Both the position numbers and the translations under genes were made by a program. From Halieaceae bacterium (GTDB taxonomy: Bacteria; Pseudomonadota; Gammaproteobacteria; Pseudomonadales; Halieaceae), in assembly GCA_008081075.1 (NCBI GenBank), contig VMDB01000041.1, positions 1 to 43,856 on the forward strand: DNA of 43,856 bases. The letters are read 5' to 3'. Numbering within the stretch: position 1 is the stretch's first letter; the number at the start of each line of letters is the position of its first letter. Below the pieces are notes generated by a model that was not told the DNA's origin, searched no databases, and saw only the letters and a list, made by a program, of their open reading frames with translations. Positions 26,354-36,469 of this stretch are shown here, piece after piece.

Positions 26354-27496
26354 ATGCAATTAGTCATACCCTGTGAAACCCAGCCGGGAGAGAATCGCGT
26401 CTCCGCGACTCCTGAAACGGTTAAAAAGTTGGTGCGGCTCGGCGCGGATGTGGTCATCGAAGCAGGTGCTGGCGTTGGAGCCGGTATCAGCGACGCAGAC
26501 TACGAAGCTGCCGGTGCGAGCATCGGTTCGGATCGAGCGGCTTTGTTGGCGGGCGCCGACATGGTGCTCAGGCTGCGCAAGCCGGAGATTGACGAGATCA
26601 GTCAGCTCAAAGCCGGCTGTATTCATGTTTCCTATCTGGACCCTTTTAACGAGAAAGACCTGATCAAGGCGTTTGCGAGCCAGAACGTGACCGCGGTGAG
26701 CATGGAGATGATCCCACGCTCCACGCGGAGTCAAAAAATGGACGCGCTGAGCTCTCAGGCCAACCTTGCCGGTTATGTGGCGGTGATGCTCGCGGCGCAG
26801 TACATGCCTAGGATTATGCCAATGATGATGACCCCCGCGGGGACCTTAAAGCCAGCCAAGGTATTCATCATTGGTGCCGGGGTAGCGGGCTTACAGGCCA
26901 TTGCCACCGCCAAGCGACTCGGCGCTCGGGTGACAGCCTTTGATACCCGCCCAGTGGTGGCAGAACAAGTACAGTCCCTCGGTGCCAAGTTCCTCGAGAT
27001 AGATCTGGGAGACACCGGGCAGACGCAGGACGGCTACGCAAAAGAACTGACGCCGGAGCAGGTAGAGCTACAAAGGCAGGCGCAGAAAGCCGTGATCGCC
27101 GAATCCGATGTGGTCATTACTACCGCTCAGGTGTTTGGTCGGAAGCCGCCCGTGTTGGTTACCGCTGACATGGTGGCAGGCATGGCGCCGGGCTCAGTGA
27201 TTGTTGATATGGCGGCCGAGACCGGCGGTAACGTCGAGGGTTCGGTCCCCGATCAGGTGGTTGATGTCAATGGCGTGACTATCGTCGGTACCGCAAACCT
27301 GGCCAATCTGGCGCCACGGGATGCAACCCAGATGTACGCAAGCAACATGTTTAATCTGGTGGAAGATACTTGGGACGAGGAGGGCAAGCAGTTTGTGCTG
27401 GACCTCGAGAACGACATTCTTCCGGGATGTGTCATTACCCACGGCGGTGCTGTGGTGCACCCCACCATCAAAGACATCATCGAGGGAGGCAACTGA
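26354..27496 (+). CDS. pntAA: NAD(P) transhydrogenase subunit alpha part 1
   Basis: The NAD(H)-binding soluble domain (dI) of the proton-translocating transhydrogenase, which drives NADPH formation from NADH with the proton gradient. The track start at 26255 is replaced by the ATG at 26354 (MQLVIPCETQPGENRVSATP), giving 380 residues, close to the 384 of Rhodospirillum rubrum. Motifs include the Rossmann segment FIIGAGVAGLQAIATAKRLG and the mobile-loop region. The alanine-dehydrogenase-like fold is evident in ETQPGENRVSATPETVKKLV. It lies 134 bases after chrR and one base before pntAB; the three-gene split form is found in many alpha- and gammaproteobacteria. Confidence 0.95.
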   Translation: MQLVIPCETQPGENRVSATPETVKKLVRLGADVVIEAGAGVGAGISDADYEAAGASIGSDRAALLAGADMVLRLRKPEIDEISQLKAGCIHVSYLDPFNEKDLIKAFASQNVTAVSMEMIPRSTRSQKMDALSSQANLAGYVAVMLAAQYMPRIMPMMMTPAGTLKPAKVFIIGAGVAGLQAIATAKRLGARVTAFDTRPVVAEQVQSLGAKFLEIDLGDTGQTQDGYAKELTPEQVELQRQAQKAVIAESDVVITTAQVFGRKPPVLVTADMVAGMAPGSVIVDMAAETGGNVEGSVPDQVVDVNGVTIVGTANLANLAPRDATQMYASNMFNLVEDTWDEEGKQFVLDLENDILPGCVITHGGAVVHPTIKDIIEGGN

Positions 27497-27497
27497 T

Positions 27498-27782
27498 ATG
27501 TCCGGTGCAGAGTATTTGCTGTTTATCCTGATGCTGTCGATCTTCCTCGGCTTTGAGCTCATCAACAAAGTGCCCGCTACCTTGCACACCCCCCTGATGT
27601 CCGGCGCTAACGCGATTTCCGGTATCACTGTGGTGGGCGCGGTGGCACTGGCGGGAACGGGTAGCGAGAATATGGCCATGTGGCTGGGTGTCGGTGCCGT
27701 GACCCTGGCCAGCATCAACGTAGTGGGTGGTTACATGGTGACCGACCGCATGCTTGGCTTCTTCAAGAAGAAGGAGGACTGA
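27498..27782 (+). CDS. pntAB: NAD(P) transhydrogenase subunit alpha part 2 (membrane)
   Basis: A 94-residue membrane protein carrying three transmembrane helices of the dII proton channel. In the track it is hidden in a longer ORF that begins at 27321 inside pntAA; the real ATG is 27498, preceded by GGGAGG. Sequence features are YLLFILMLSIFLGFELINKV, then PLMSGANAISGI, which is strongly conserved in the family, and a Lys-rich C-terminus (FFKKKED). In E. coli this segment is fused to the C-terminus of PntA. It is separated from pntAA by one base and from pntB by two. Confidence 0.95.
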   Translation: MSGAEYLLFILMLSIFLGFELINKVPATLHTPLMSGANAISGITVVGAVALAGTGSENMAMWLGVGAVTLASINVVGGYMVTDRMLGFFKKKED

Positions 27783-27784
27783 TC

Positions 27785-29143
27785 ATGACGACTGCATTGA
27801 TGACACAACTGGGTTACGTCATATCAGCGGGCCTGTTTATTTTTGGCCTGAAAATGCTGGGGTCCCCCGCGACCGCGCGGCGCGGCAACATGGTGTCGGC
27901 CATCGGTATGCTGGTCGCCATCATCGCGGCCCTGCTCGACCAGGGCATTGTGGATTTCACCTGGATCGCCGCTGGTATGGTGGTAGGGGGCGCGGTCGGT
28001 GCCATCGCGGCTCGAGCGGTGGCCATGACCTCGATGCCCGAAATGGTGGCATTGTTCAATGGCCTCGGCGGTGCTGCCTCACTGCTGGTGGGTTGGGCGG
28101 CGTTGTCCCCTGACGCCGGCGTTTTCACGCTGGTCACTATCGTGCTTTCGATCTTGATCGGTGGCGTGACCCTGACGGGTTCTTTGGTGGCTTACGGCAA
28201 ACTATCCGAGACGATTGGTAGCGGCGCGATTACCTTCTCCGGCCAGCAGATCGTAAATTCGCTGGTTGTGCTCGGCATTCTGGGTGGTGCAGCGATGTTC
28301 TGCATGAACCCCACAGACCCCAACTGGCTCTACATGGTGATCGGTCTGGCGCTCCTTTTCGGCATTATGGCGGTCATCCCGATCGGCGGCGCCGATATGC
28401 CAGTGGTGATTTCGTTGTTGAACTCCTATTCGGGGTTAGCGGCCTGTGCCGCGGGTTTTGCCATCAACAACAACGCGCTGATCGTGGCAGGCTCGCTGGT
28501 AGGTGCTTCGGGCATTATTTTGACCCAGATCATGTGCAAGGCGATGAACCGCTCGCTGTCTAATGTGTTGTTCTCCGGCTTTGCCAGCGTGTCCAGTGAA
28601 GAGACCGTGGTGGAAGGCGAGATCAAGCCAATCTCGGTCGAAGACGCCTATTACGTGCTCGAGGCGGCAACCAACGTCGCGATCATTCCCGGATACGGTA
28701 TGGCGGTGGCGCAAGCCCAGCACGTGGTCAAGGAGTTGACAGAGCTTTTGGAGAACAACGGCTGTGAAGTGAACTTCGGTATCCACCCGGTGGCGGGTCG
28801 TATGCCGGGTCACATGAATGTGCTGCTGGCCGAAGCCGACGTGCCCTACGATCAGCTGCTGGAGATGGATGAGATCAATCCCCGTATGGAGATGGTCGAT
28901 GTGGCGATAGTGATCGGCGCGAATGACGTGGTGAACCCCGCAGCGCGTGAGGTAGAGTCTTCGCCGATCTACGGTATGCCTGTGATTAACGTGGCAGATG
29001 CGCGTACCGTATTTGTGCTGAAGCGATCAATGGCGTCGGGTTTTGCCGGTATCGAGAATCCGCTGTTCTACAAGGACAACACCCGCATGCTTTTTGGCGA
29101 TGCCAAGGAGAGCATTGGCGGCCTGATTCGCGAGTTCAGCTAA
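27785..29143 (+). CDS. pntB: NAD(P) transhydrogenase subunit beta
   Basis: The beta subunit: nine or so membrane helices (rest of dII), then the NADP(H)-binding dIII domain. The start is the ATG at 27785 with AGGAGG upstream, not the track start at 27680, giving 452 residues (E. coli 462). dIII signatures are clear: VAIIPGYGMAVAQAQ, GIHPVAGRMPGHMNVLLAEA, VIGANDVVNPAAR and FVLKRSMASGFAGIENPLF. The complex probably supplies NADPH for biosynthesis and antioxidant defence. It is the last gene of pntAA-pntAB-pntB and is followed by a strong terminator. Confidence 0.97.
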   Translation: MTTALMTQLGYVISAGLFIFGLKMLGSPATARRGNMVSAIGMLVAIIAALLDQGIVDFTWIAAGMVVGGAVGAIAARAVAMTSMPEMVALFNGLGGAASLLVGWAALSPDAGVFTLVTIVLSILIGGVTLTGSLVAYGKLSETIGSGAITFSGQQIVNSLVVLGILGGAAMFCMNPTDPNWLYMVIGLALLFGIMAVIPIGGADMPVVISLLNSYSGLAACAAGFAINNNALIVAGSLVGASGIILTQIMCKAMNRSLSNVLFSGFASVSSEETVVEGEIKPISVEDAYYVLEAATNVAIIPGYGMAVAQAQHVVKELTELLENNGCEVNFGIHPVAGRMPGHMNVLLAEADVPYDQLLEMDEINPRMEMVDVAIVIGANDVVNPAAREVESSPIYGMPVINVADARTVFVLKRSMASGFAGIENPLFYKDNTRMLFGDAKESIGGLIREFS

Positions 29144-29156
29144 GCGCGCAATACAT

Positions 29157-29184
29157 AAAAAACCCCGCTTCTGCGGGGTTTTTT
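29157..29184. terminator. Bidirectional intrinsic terminator between pntB and the ABC exporter gene
   Basis: AAAAAACCCCGC - TTCT - GCGGGGTTTTTT forms a perfect stem flanked by A and T runs. It can stop transcription from both converging genes. Confidence 0.93.
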
Positions 29185-29238
29185 ATGCCCGGGAGTTTTA
29201 TTCGAAATGGCGCAGAAAGGGGCGTGGACCGATACGAC

Positions 29239-31074
29239 TCACGCGCTATGTCCTGGTGCCTTCTCTGTAGATTGAAATTGGAGGCTTGCCAGGCGTTGGT
29301 AGAGATCGCATCGAGCGATGAGTGCTTCGTGGCGGCCGCTATCAATGACCTTACCGCGATCCATCACCACGATGCGATCGGCGTTGATCACCGTGGAGAG
29401 TCGGTGAGCGATAATGATGGTCGTGCGCTCGCGCATGATGTCAGCCAACGCTTGCTGCACATGCCATTCGCTCTCTGTATCGAGCGCGCTGGTGGCTTCA
29501 TCGAGCAGTAATAGCTCGGGGTCTGCCAGTATCGCCCGTGCCAATGCAATCCGTTGGCGTTGTCCGCCCGAGAGTCTGACCCCCTGAGCTCCCAGATCGC
29601 TTTGGTAGCCTTCAGGGAGCGCCGCAATAAATTCATGCGCATGCGCCATGGTCGCCGCCCGTTCTACCGCTTCTTGATCGGGCGCAGTGACGCCATAGGC
29701 AATGTTGCTGAATATGGTGCCGGAGAAGAGCGTCGGCTGCTGCGGGACGAGCGCGATTTTGGCTCGCCAGTCTTGTAACGGAACGTCGCGTAACGGGGTA
29801 TTGCCGTAAAAGAGTGCACCCTCGCCGGGATCGTAAAAGCGTAGCATGAGCTCAAAGACGGTCGATTTGCCGGCACCCGATGGGCCCACCAGCGCGACGG
29901 ACTCGCCGGGCGTGATGCTGAGATCGAAGTGATGCAGCGCCGGTGTGTCAGGTCGGCTCGGGTAGGCAAAGGTAATATCGGCAAAGCGCAGGGCTTCCCC
30001 TAGCTCTGGCTTGGTTGTTCCGGTATCGGGGATATTGGGCTGTTCCTGTAGCAACTCCATCAGGCGTTCTGCGGCGCCCGCCGCGCGTTGCAGATCGCCC
30101 CATACCTCTGACAACGTGGCGAAGGCGGTCCCCACCATGACCGCATAAAAAACAAAGGCGCCCAGCTCGCCACCGGTCATACGCCCCTCAATCACGTCGA
30201 CTCCGCCAGACCACATCATGCCGACCATGCCACCCATCAGCAGGAAGATGGCAAAGCCGGTGAGGAGCGCGCGCTGGAATACGCGTGCACGCGCAACCGT
30301 AAAAGCCTGTTCTACGTCGTGCCCAAACGCAGTTTTCTCCGCCGCTTCCCGATTAAAGCTCTGCACCACTTTGATCGACTGAAAAATTTCGCCGGCATGA
30401 CTGCCTACCTCGGCAATGCTTTGCTGGCTCTTGTTGGACAGGTTGCGCACGCGACGACCGAAAATAAGGATAGGCAGCAGGGTTACAGGTACCGCGATCA
30501 GTATCACCAGGCTGAGCTTGAGATTGGTAATCACCATTAGCGTCAGCGCCCCGGTCAGCGTGAGGGCATTGCGGACCGCCAAGCTGACAGAACTGCCAAT
30601 CAGAGTTTGCAGCAGCGTGGTGTCAGTAGTGAGGCGAGACATGATCTCGCCGGAATGGTTGGTCTCAAAGTAGCTCGGTTGTAGATGCACCAAATTATTG
30701 AAGACGGCGCTGCGGAGATCGGCACTCACACGTTCCCCCAGCCAGGAAACCAGATAAAAGCGGATCATTGCGCCACAGGCCATCGCCAATCCGATGACCA
30801 GCATGAGGGAGACTGCCTTATAAAGCCCAGCGGGGTCTGCCCCCGTGAACCCCTCGTCAATCAGGACCTTCACGCCGTAGCCTAGCCCAAGTTGCGCACC
30901 TGCGGTGAACACCAGTGCGACGCTGGCAGCAATGAGCCGGCCTTTGTGGGGCCATAAAAAGCCAAGCAGTTGGGTGAGAGGTGCCAGCGACTTACTGCGC
31001 GCCGGCGGACGACTGTTCGGCGTCTCTGTGTTGGGCGACTCCGTCGATGATGTGGTCTGTACGGCTTCCGTCAC
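29239..31074 (-). CDS. MsbA-related ABC exporter (fused permease and ATPase)
   Basis: A 611-residue half-transporter that should work as a homodimer in the inner membrane. Six helices occupy about residues 40-330; the ATPase domain contains Walker A GPSGAGKST, signature LSGGQRQRIALARA, Walker B LLLLDEATSALD and the switch His in IIIAHRLSTV. It resembles the MsbA-related multidrug/lipid exporter subgroup more than true lipid A flippase MsbA, because no lpxK or other lipid A gene is adjacent; the substrate is therefore uncertain. The start is GTG at 31074, with a weak ribosome binding site. The N-terminal 30 residues are polar and Ser/Thr/Pro-rich. It converges on pntB across a terminator. Confidence 0.88.
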   Translation of the reverse strand: MTEAVQTTSSTESPNTETPNSRPPARSKSLAPLTQLLGFLWPHKGRLIAASVALVFTAGAQLGLGYGVKVLIDEGFTGADPAGLYKAVSLMLVIGLAMACGAMIRFYLVSWLGERVSADLRSAVFNNLVHLQPSYFETNHSGEIMSRLTTDTTLLQTLIGSSVSLAVRNALTLTGALTLMVITNLKLSLVILIAVPVTLLPILIFGRRVRNLSNKSQQSIAEVGSHAGEIFQSIKVVQSFNREAAEKTAFGHDVEQAFTVARARVFQRALLTGFAIFLLMGGMVGMMWSGGVDVIEGRMTGGELGAFVFYAVMVGTAFATLSEVWGDLQRAAGAAERLMELLQEQPNIPDTGTTKPELGEALRFADITFAYPSRPDTPALHHFDLSITPGESVALVGPSGAGKSTVFELMLRFYDPGEGALFYGNTPLRDVPLQDWRAKIALVPQQPTLFSGTIFSNIAYGVTAPDQEAVERAATMAHAHEFIAALPEGYQSDLGAQGVRLSGGQRQRIALARAILADPELLLLDEATSALDTESEWHVQQALADIMRERTTIIIAHRLSTVINADRIVVMDRGKVIDSGRHEALIARCDLYQRLASLQFQSTEKAPGHSA

Positions 31075-31230
31075 GCAGTCGTTATCCGGTTGGCTGGTAA
31101 ATTAAATCGAGGGCTGGCAGCTGCAAAGGGATCCGCTGCGCCAGATCGCAGTCTACGCGGACGGGGAGCAAAAAGATCGTCTTCGCCCAACAAAAGCAAC
31201 AGGCCACCGCTCGGTCAATCCATTCGTTGC

Positions 31231-31968
31231 CTATGTGCGAGACGGTTCCAGCAGGCGACCGAAGAACACGCCGAGCTCAAATAAGAGCCACATTGGGATC
31301 GCCAGCAGCGACTGCGAAATCACGTCCGGCGGGGTGAGCAACATGCCAAACACGAAACATCCGACAATGATGTAGGGGCGTTTCTGTGACAGTGATTCGG
31401 CGGTGGTGACGCCCGTCCAAATCAGGATGACAGCCGCGATAGGCATTTCAAAGGCGATACCAAACGCCAGAAACAGCTTCAGGACAAAGTCGAGATAGCT
31501 GTTAATGTCAGTCATTACCTGAACGCTTTCTGGGCCCACGCTGGTGAAAAAGGCAAAGATCAACGGAAATACAACGAAGTAGGCGAAGAGCGCTCCGGCG
31601 TAGAACAACAAAACGCTAGAGGCGAGCAGCGGCAGGGCGATCCGCTTTTCTTTTTGATAAAGCCCCGGCGCAACAAAGCCCCATATTTGATACAGAATCA
31701 CCGGTATCGCCATAAATATAGCGAGCACTAGGCTGAGCTTAAAGGGCGTGAGAAATGGCGACGCCACGCCGGTGGCAATCATGGTGGAACCCTCGGGCAT
31801 CAGCTCTCTCAAGGGCGCCGAGACAAAGCCATAAATTTCGTTGGCGAAAGGAAATAGCACAATAAAACCAACGAGCACTGCCAATACAGCCCGCAGCAAC
31901 CGATCCCGGAGCTCGGTGAGATGCGCGACCAGCGACATGGGCGGGTCTTGGTCGGTGGGTTCACTCAT
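31231..31968 (-). CDS. tatC: Sec-independent protein translocase TatC
   Basis: A 245-residue inner-membrane protein with six helices, the signal-peptide receptor of the Tat pathway, which exports folded proteins bearing twin-arginine signals. The N-terminal [15 protein letters not shown], with the conserved Glu of HLxELR, binds the twin-arginine motif; [14 protein letters not shown] and [10 protein letters not shown] are conserved loop and helix segments. The ATG overlaps the tatB stop by four bases. It is last in hisI-hisE-tatA-tatB-tatC; about 155 bases without a gene separate it from the ABC exporter. Confidence 0.97.
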   Translation of the reverse strand: MSEPTDQDPPMSLVAHLTELRDRLLRAVLAVLVGFIVLFPFANEIYGFVSAPLRELMPEGSTMIATGVASPFLTPFKLSLVLAIFMAIPVILYQIWGFVAPGLYQKEKRIALPLLASSVLLFYAGALFAYFVVFPLIFAFFTSVGPESVQVMTDINSYLDFVLKLFLAFGIAFEMPIAAVILIWTGVTTAESLSQKRPYIIVGCFVFGMLLTPPDVISQSLLAIPMWLLFELGVFFGRLLEPSRT

Positions 31969-32342
31969 TGCGACGCTGAGGTCTTTTCTGGTCCATCGGC
32001 GATAGCGCCAGCCTGCTCAGCGGCAGGTTCGGGATCGCCGCCGCGGTCTGGGCGCGCTGGCGCGGCATCCAATGAATCGATAGATTCCAGTTCCGCACCC
32101 ACCGCGCGCGTGGTGGCGCGGACCTCTTGCTCCAACTGTCGCGACTCCTCGCGCAATTTTTGCATCACTTCATCGTTGTGCAATTCGCGACGCACTTCGG
32201 TACGAATTTGATCGAAACTGCGGCGAAAGCGATTGATCCAGGCCATGGTGGTGCGCACTGCGCCGGGAAGCTGCTCTGGGCCGACCACGAGTAACCCGAC
32301 GACTCCGATCAGCAGTATCTCGGCAAAGCCGATATCAAACAT
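31965..32342 (-). CDS. tatB: Sec-independent protein translocase TatB
   Basis: A 125-residue single-span membrane protein: N-terminal helix [20 protein letters not shown], the conserved Gly-Pro-Glu hinge, an amphipathic helix ([18 protein letters not shown]), then a charged, Pro/Ala-rich tail. The GPEQLP motif marks it as TatB rather than TatA. It forms the substrate-receptor complex with TatC. It is 15 bases after tatA and overlaps tatC. Confidence 0.95.
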   Translation of the reverse strand: MFDIGFAEILLIGVVGLLVVGPEQLPGAVRTTMAWINRFRRSFDQIRTEVRRELHNDEVMQKLREESRQLEQEVRATTRAVGAELESIDSLDAAPARPDRGGDPEPAAEQAGAIADGPEKTSASQ

Positions 32343-32357
32343 GACAGGCGGTCTCGG

Positions 32358-32573
32358 TTAGCCGGCAGGTTTGTCGGAGTCCTGCTCCTTGCGTGCCGCA
32401 TTCGCGCTCTCGCTGTCGCCAGACGCATCGTCTTTGCTCATGCTGTCGCGAAAGCCCCGAATGGCGCTGCCGAGGTCACTCCCGATGTTGCGCAGGCGTG
32501 ACGTGCCAAAGAGCATCACGACAATCGCCAGAATTATGAGGAGTTGCCAGATACTGATTCCGCCAAGGCCCAT
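32358..32573 (-). CDS. tatA: Sec-independent protein translocase TatA
   Basis: The pore-forming subunit of the Tat system. The track starts at 32579, but the second ATG at 32573 is seven bases from a GGGAG and begins the typical [15 protein letters not shown], giving 71 residues. The helix is followed by the [20 protein letters not shown] hinge and amphipathic helix, the TatA hallmark, and a polar tail rich in Asp, Ser and Lys. It follows hisE by 17 bases and starts the tatABC part of the operon. Confidence 0.95.
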   Translation of the reverse strand: MGLGGISIWQLLIILAIVVMLFGTSRLRNIGSDLGSAIRGFRDSMSKDDASGDSESANAARKEQDSDKPAG

Positions 32574-32590
32574 TGTCATTCTCCCTGCAG

Positions 32591-32944
32591 TTAAGCGTTT
32601 TCCGAGCCAGCATTATGGCGCTTTCGCGCGGCTTTTTCTGCCAGTCCAGACAGTCCCATCCGTGAATTGAGTACATCGAGCACAGCGGCATGATCCAGAT
32701 CGAGATGAGACAACATGACCAGGCTATGGAACCAAAGGTCAGCAACCTCATTGACCAGCGCATCCTTGGCGCCGGGTTGGTTCATATCTTTCGCCGCAAG
32801 AATCACTTCTGTCGCTTCTTCGCCAACCTTCTCCAGAATCTTATTCAATCCATCGCGGTGCAGCGATGCAACGTAAGATTGCTCGGGCGATGCCAGCTTT
32901 CGCTCAGCCAACACCTGATCCAGTGCTGTCAAAATATCGTTCAT
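32591..32944 (-). CDS. hisE: Phosphoribosyl-ATP pyrophosphatase
   Basis: A 117-residue enzyme of histidine synthesis hydrolysing phosphoribosyl-ATP to phosphoribosyl-AMP and pyrophosphate; all-alpha MazG-like fold. [15 protein letters not shown] is the metal-binding helix pair with conserved Glu residues, and [14 protein letters not shown] the second. Its ATG follows the hisI stop with no gap. HisE and HisI are separate proteins here, unlike the HisIE fusion of enteric bacteria, and lie away from the other his genes beside tatABC, as in Pseudomonas. Confidence 0.95.
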   Translation of the reverse strand: MNDILTALDQVLAERKLASPEQSYVASLHRDGLNKILEKVGEEATEVILAAKDMNQPGAKDALVNEVADLWFHSLVMLSHLDLDHAAVLDVLNSRMGLSGLAEKAARKRHNAGSENA

Positions 32945-33316
32945 TTATTCCTCCGCCACCTGCTGCCATTCGCCGCCCTGCGGTGCGTAGAAGAAACAGT
33001 TTCGGCGTCCCGTATGGCAGGCGCCGCCCGTTTGATGAACTCGCAACAGCAGCGTGTCGCCGTCGCAATCGAGGCGGGCCTCTACCAGCTGCTGTGTATT
33101 GCCCGAGGTCGCTCCCTTACGCCACAGTTCGCGCCGCGAACGCGACCAGTACACGACGTCGCCACTCGTTAATGTCAGCTCCAGGGCCGCCGCATTCATC
33201 CACGCGAGCATCAGCACCTCACCGCTATCCGCGTCTTGTGTTATCACGGGCATCAGCCCTTGATCGTTCCACTTGGGCGACATGGTGCGAGGGATTTGTG
33301 TCGATGTGTTGGCCAT
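32945..33316 (-). CDS. hisI: Phosphoribosyl-AMP cyclohydrolase
   Basis: A 123-residue zinc enzyme that opens the adenine ring of phosphoribosyl-AMP in histidine synthesis. Conserved elements: [26 protein letters not shown], the metal site DCDGDTLLL, and [10 protein letters not shown] with zinc cysteines. The length is typical for a monofunctional HisI. It is followed directly by hisE and preceded, after 31 bases, by ubiB on the same strand. Confidence 0.96.
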   Translation of the reverse strand: MANTSTQIPRTMSPKWNDQGLMPVITQDADSGEVLMLAWMNAAALELTLTSGDVVYWSRSRRELWRKGATSGNTQQLVEARLDCDGDTLLLRVHQTGGACHTGRRNCFFYAPQGGEWQQVAEE

Positions 33317-33347
33317 GGCCCAGTATGCCAGAGGTGACGCGGAGCGG

Positions 33348-34919
33348 TTACCGGTTACGTGTCGTCAGTACCGCAAAAAAACAGCCGCCGGCGAGAACGA
33401 TAAGCCAGGCTGTTCCACCGCTGGAAAGCGCAAGGCCTGCGCCCAGCGCCAGCGCGCCTGTGAGCGTCACGGGCAGCATCCAGCTGGGCGCTGGGTTATT
33501 CTTGGGTGCCGGAGTGTGGCTCTGGCGTAATCGGTTCATCAGGAGGTCGGGTAGCAGGGGGAGTGCCTCCAAAAGCGCCGGCGCTTCCCGTTGCAGTCGC
33601 TGGGTGATGGTTGGCAACGAGTAACGATCCGCTAACCACCGTTCGAGGTAGGGTTTGGCGGTGTCCCACAAATTGAGTTCCGGATACAGCTGTCGGCCCA
33701 GACCCTCGATATTGAGCAGTGTTTTTTGCAGCAAGACCAGCTGCGGTTGCACTTGCATATCAAACTGACCGGCGGTACGAAACAGCGTCACCAACATGTG
33801 ACCAAAAGAAATCTCTGACAGGGGACGTTCGAAAACAGGCTCACACAATGTCCGCATAGCCGATTCAAACTCGGCGATCGGTGTATCTGACGGAATCCAG
33901 CCACACTCGATATGTAGCTTCGCGCAGAGCCTGTAGTCCTGTTGGAAAATAGCGAGCAAATTGCGCGCCAGATAGTAAAGATCCTGTTCATCGAGTTGGC
34001 CGACAATGGCGCAGTCCACAGCAATATATCGCGGGTTATCTGGCTGGCTGCAGTCCACAAAAATATTACCCGGGTGCATGTCGGCGTGAAAAAAACTGTC
34101 GCGAAACACCTGGGTGAAGAAAATTTCAACGCCGCGTTCAGCCAGCAATTTCAGATCGACCTGTTTCCCCTTGAGGGTGTCAATGTCGCTAACAGGCACA
34201 CCGTAAATGCGCTCGCTGACCATGACGTGCTGGCAGGTCAGAGGCCAGTGCACCTCCGGGACGTAAACCAGCTCGCCGGACTGAAAGTGCCGCTTGAGCT
34301 GTGAAGCATTCGCTGCCTCGCGCTGCAGATCGAGCTCGCCGTGAATGATGCGATCATATTCTTCAACCACTTCGACCGGGCGCAGCCGTCGACCACTGCG
34401 CGACCAACGCGCCAGCATTCTGGCGACATGTCGCAGTATTTTGAGGTCCTGATCAATAATCCGCTCGATCCCCGGGCGCAGCACTTTTACGACAACGTCG
34501 CTGCCGTCCGGCAGGCGGGCTCCATGCACCTGCGCCACAGATGCAGCCGCCAGAGGATTGGCATCGAACTCGGCAAAGCAGTCATTCAACGGTCGTCCCA
34601 ACGCGTGTTCGATCCGCTGAATTGCTTCCTTGGCGGGGAATGCCGGTACTTGATCCTGCAGTAGTGCCAGTTCGTCGGCGATATCCAGAGGCAAAAGGTC
34701 TCTGCGGGTCGATAGCAGTTGACCAAACTTGACGAAGACGGGACCCAGATCTTCCATCGCGCGGCGTAAGCGCTCGCCTCGCGGGGTGTTGGCGGGTACA
34801 GACATCACCGGGAACAACCGCAACAAAAATGACAGCCACCGGGGTCGCTGCTCGGGGGGCAAGAGCTCATCGAGCTGATAGCGCGCTGCAGTCCGGTAGA
34901 GTGCAACCAGTCGATTCAT
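33348..34919 (-). CDS. ubiB: Ubiquinone biosynthesis ATPase/kinase-like protein UbiB
   Basis: A 523-residue atypical kinase (ADCK/COQ8 family) needed for ubiquinone synthesis, thought to be an ATPase acting at the membrane rather than a protein kinase. The signature KFGQ motif is in [20 protein letters not shown]-rich loop [23 protein letters not shown] (catalytic loop), and [11 protein letters not shown] (metal Asp, DFG-equivalent) are visible. Two C-terminal membrane helices are predicted ([30 protein letters not shown]). It overlaps ubiJ by four bases, forming ubiE-ubiJ-ubiB. Confidence 0.96.
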   Translation of the reverse strand: MNRLVALYRTAARYQLDELLPPEQRPRWLSFLLRLFPVMSVPANTPRGERLRRAMEDLGPVFVKFGQLLSTRRDLLPLDIADELALLQDQVPAFPAKEAIQRIEHALGRPLNDCFAEFDANPLAAASVAQVHGARLPDGSDVVVKVLRPGIERIIDQDLKILRHVARMLARWSRSGRRLRPVEVVEEYDRIIHGELDLQREAANASQLKRHFQSGELVYVPEVHWPLTCQHVMVSERIYGVPVSDIDTLKGKQVDLKLLAERGVEIFFTQVFRDSFFHADMHPGNIFVDCSQPDNPRYIAVDCAIVGQLDEQDLYYLARNLLAIFQQDYRLCAKLHIECGWIPSDTPIAEFESAMRTLCEPVFERPLSEISFGHMLVTLFRTAGQFDMQVQPQLVLLQKTLLNIEGLGRQLYPELNLWDTAKPYLERWLADRYSLPTITQRLQREAPALLEALPLLPDLLMNRLRQSHTPAPKNNPAPSWMLPVTLTGALALGAGLALSSGGTAWLIVLAGGCFFAVLTTRNR

Positions 34920-35563
34920 TGTTGCGCCCTTCGTGCGGCGGCTTTAGCCAGCAGCTTTTCTGCTTTGACCTGCGCTTTTTCGACCCGCATGGATAGGCTC
35001 TGCACGCCGTCAAAGAAGTGCTCCAACTCGAGTTTTGGTGGTGTTAGGCGGCCTTCTTCCAGAAGATATTCTGACAGTTGTCGCTTGAGGCTTTTTCGCG
35101 CGCCTTCACCCCACCGGAACAGGCTACGGAGTGCTTCGGCCAGCTGATGGCCGGTGACATCTCCGAGACGCTCCACCAGTGGTGCTTCCCAGTCAATATC
35201 CATCTGAGAAATCACTTGTTGCAGGCGGATGAGACTGGCACTGCTGCCTTGAAGCTCGATGCCACTATTAATCAGTGTGGCGGCGGGGTCTTCAGACGTA
35301 ATCAGGGTTGCGAAGTCCTCGAGTGACCCTCTGACAAACGTTGCGGTTTTGTCTTCGCAATGACTCAACAGCCTGACCTCCGGGCCCGGCGCCAAGGCCA
35401 GATAAAGTGTGAGCTCCAGTGACGTGATCTCGACGCCGATCAGGGTGCCATCTAGCGCCTTCAGCGCGCTGTGGGAGGTGGGTGCGAGCAAGATGGCTTG
35501 GTTGATGGCTCGCTCAGCGCCGGATAGTGCCGCCGACAGCAGTGCCGGGTCGTGCTGGGTCAC
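34916..35563 (-). CDS. ubiJ: Ubiquinone biosynthesis accessory factor UbiJ (SCP2 domain)
   Basis: A 215-residue protein with an N-terminal SCP2 lipid-binding domain ([45 protein letters not shown]) and a C-terminal helical, Lys/Arg-rich region ([19 protein letters not shown]). In E. coli it binds ubiquinone intermediates and is part of the Ubi complex with UbiK. The position between ubiE and ubiB, with four-base overlaps on both sides, is the classical one and supports the call, as sequence similarity within this family is low. Confidence 0.92.
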   Translation of the reverse strand: MTQHDPALLSAALSGAERAINQAILLAPTSHSALKALDGTLIGVEITSLELTLYLALAPGPEVRLLSHCEDKTATFVRGSLEDFATLITSEDPAATLINSGIELQGSSASLIRLQQVISQMDIDWEAPLVERLGDVTGHQLAEALRSLFRWGEGARKSLKRQLSEYLLEEGRLTPPKLELEHFFDGVQSLSMRVEKAQVKAEKLLAKAAARRAQQ

Positions 35564-36333
35564 GCCTTGAAACCCCGGTGCACAGCGACGATGCCCCCCG
35601 TCATGTTGTGATAGCTCACGTTGGCGAAACCCGCCTCTTCCATCAATCCCAGCAGCGTTTCCTGATCGGGGTGTTTGCGAATGGACTCTGCCAGATAACG
35701 ATAACTGTCGGCGTCCTGAGCAATCAATTTGCCCATGGCCGGTAATACCTGAAAGGAGTACTGGTCATAGATTTTGGCGAGCAATGGAGAGGTTGGTTTG
35801 GAGAATTCCAGAACCAACAGCCGGCCGCCGGGACGCAGCACCCGGAGCATGGAGCGCAAGGCCATCGCTTTGTCGGTGACGTTTCGTAGCCCAAATGCAA
35901 TCGTAATGCAGTCGATGCTCCCATCTTCAAATGGCAACGACTGGGCATCGGCCTGAACAACATCAATATTGCCGGTCGCTCCTTTGTCTATCAGGCGATC
36001 ACGGCCGACTTCGAGCATGGCCGCGTTGATATCAGCCAATATGACGCGGCCATCGGGCCCAACTAATCGAGAGAATTTAGCGGCAAGATCACCGGTCCCC
36101 CCGGCAATATCAAGAATGGTCTGCCCGGCACGGGCAGCGCTTAACTCAATGGTGAAGCGTTTCCACAGCCGGTGGATGCCGCCGGACATCAGATCGTTCA
36201 TGAGATCGTAACGGCTGGCCACGGAGTCAAAGACCTCGCGAACCAGACTGGCTTTTGCAGCGCGGTCTACCCGGGTAAAGCCGAAGTCTGTGCTGTCATC
36301 CGAATGGCTGGTGTCTATTGCGTCGTCATTCAC
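35560..36333 (-). CDS. ubiE: Ubiquinone/menaquinone C-methyltransferase UbiE
   Basis: A 257-residue SAM-dependent methyltransferase acting on the benzoquinone or naphthoquinone ring in ubiquinone and menaquinone synthesis. SAM-binding motif I is [42 protein letters not shown] and [15 protein letters not shown] follow in the usual order. [20 protein letters not shown] is the family N-terminal signature. The length is near the 251 of E. coli. It is the first gene of ubiE-ubiJ-ubiB; 136 bases upstream separate it from the DUF971 gene. Confidence 0.97.
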   Translation of the reverse strand: MNDDAIDTSHSDDSTDFGFTRVDRAAKASLVREVFDSVASRYDLMNDLMSGGIHRLWKRFTIELSAARAGQTILDIAGGTGDLAAKFSRLVGPDGRVILADINAAMLEVGRDRLIDKGATGNIDVVQADAQSLPFEDGSIDCITIAFGLRNVTDKAMALRSMLRVLRPGGRLLVLEFSKPTSPLLAKIYDQYSFQVLPAMGKLIAQDADSYRYLAESIRKHPDQETLLGLMEEAGFANVSYHNMTGGIVAVHRGFKA

Positions 36334-36469
36334 CGGCGATGCTCCCTGTAGCGCCGGCGCTCAGCCAGCGAGCCGGCAAGTGTACCTGAGCACGGCCGTG
36401 GTGTTCAGAGGGGTGACATGGGTGGTTCTGGCAATTGCTCGCGCCGCTCATTGCCTCGGAGGGGTGTTT

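Noticed and set aside
32866-33624. 252-residue plus-strand ORF across hisE, hisI and ubiB
   Set aside because: It spans three well-supported genes on the opposite strand, and its Arg/Ser/Pro-rich composition is typical of a shadow frame.
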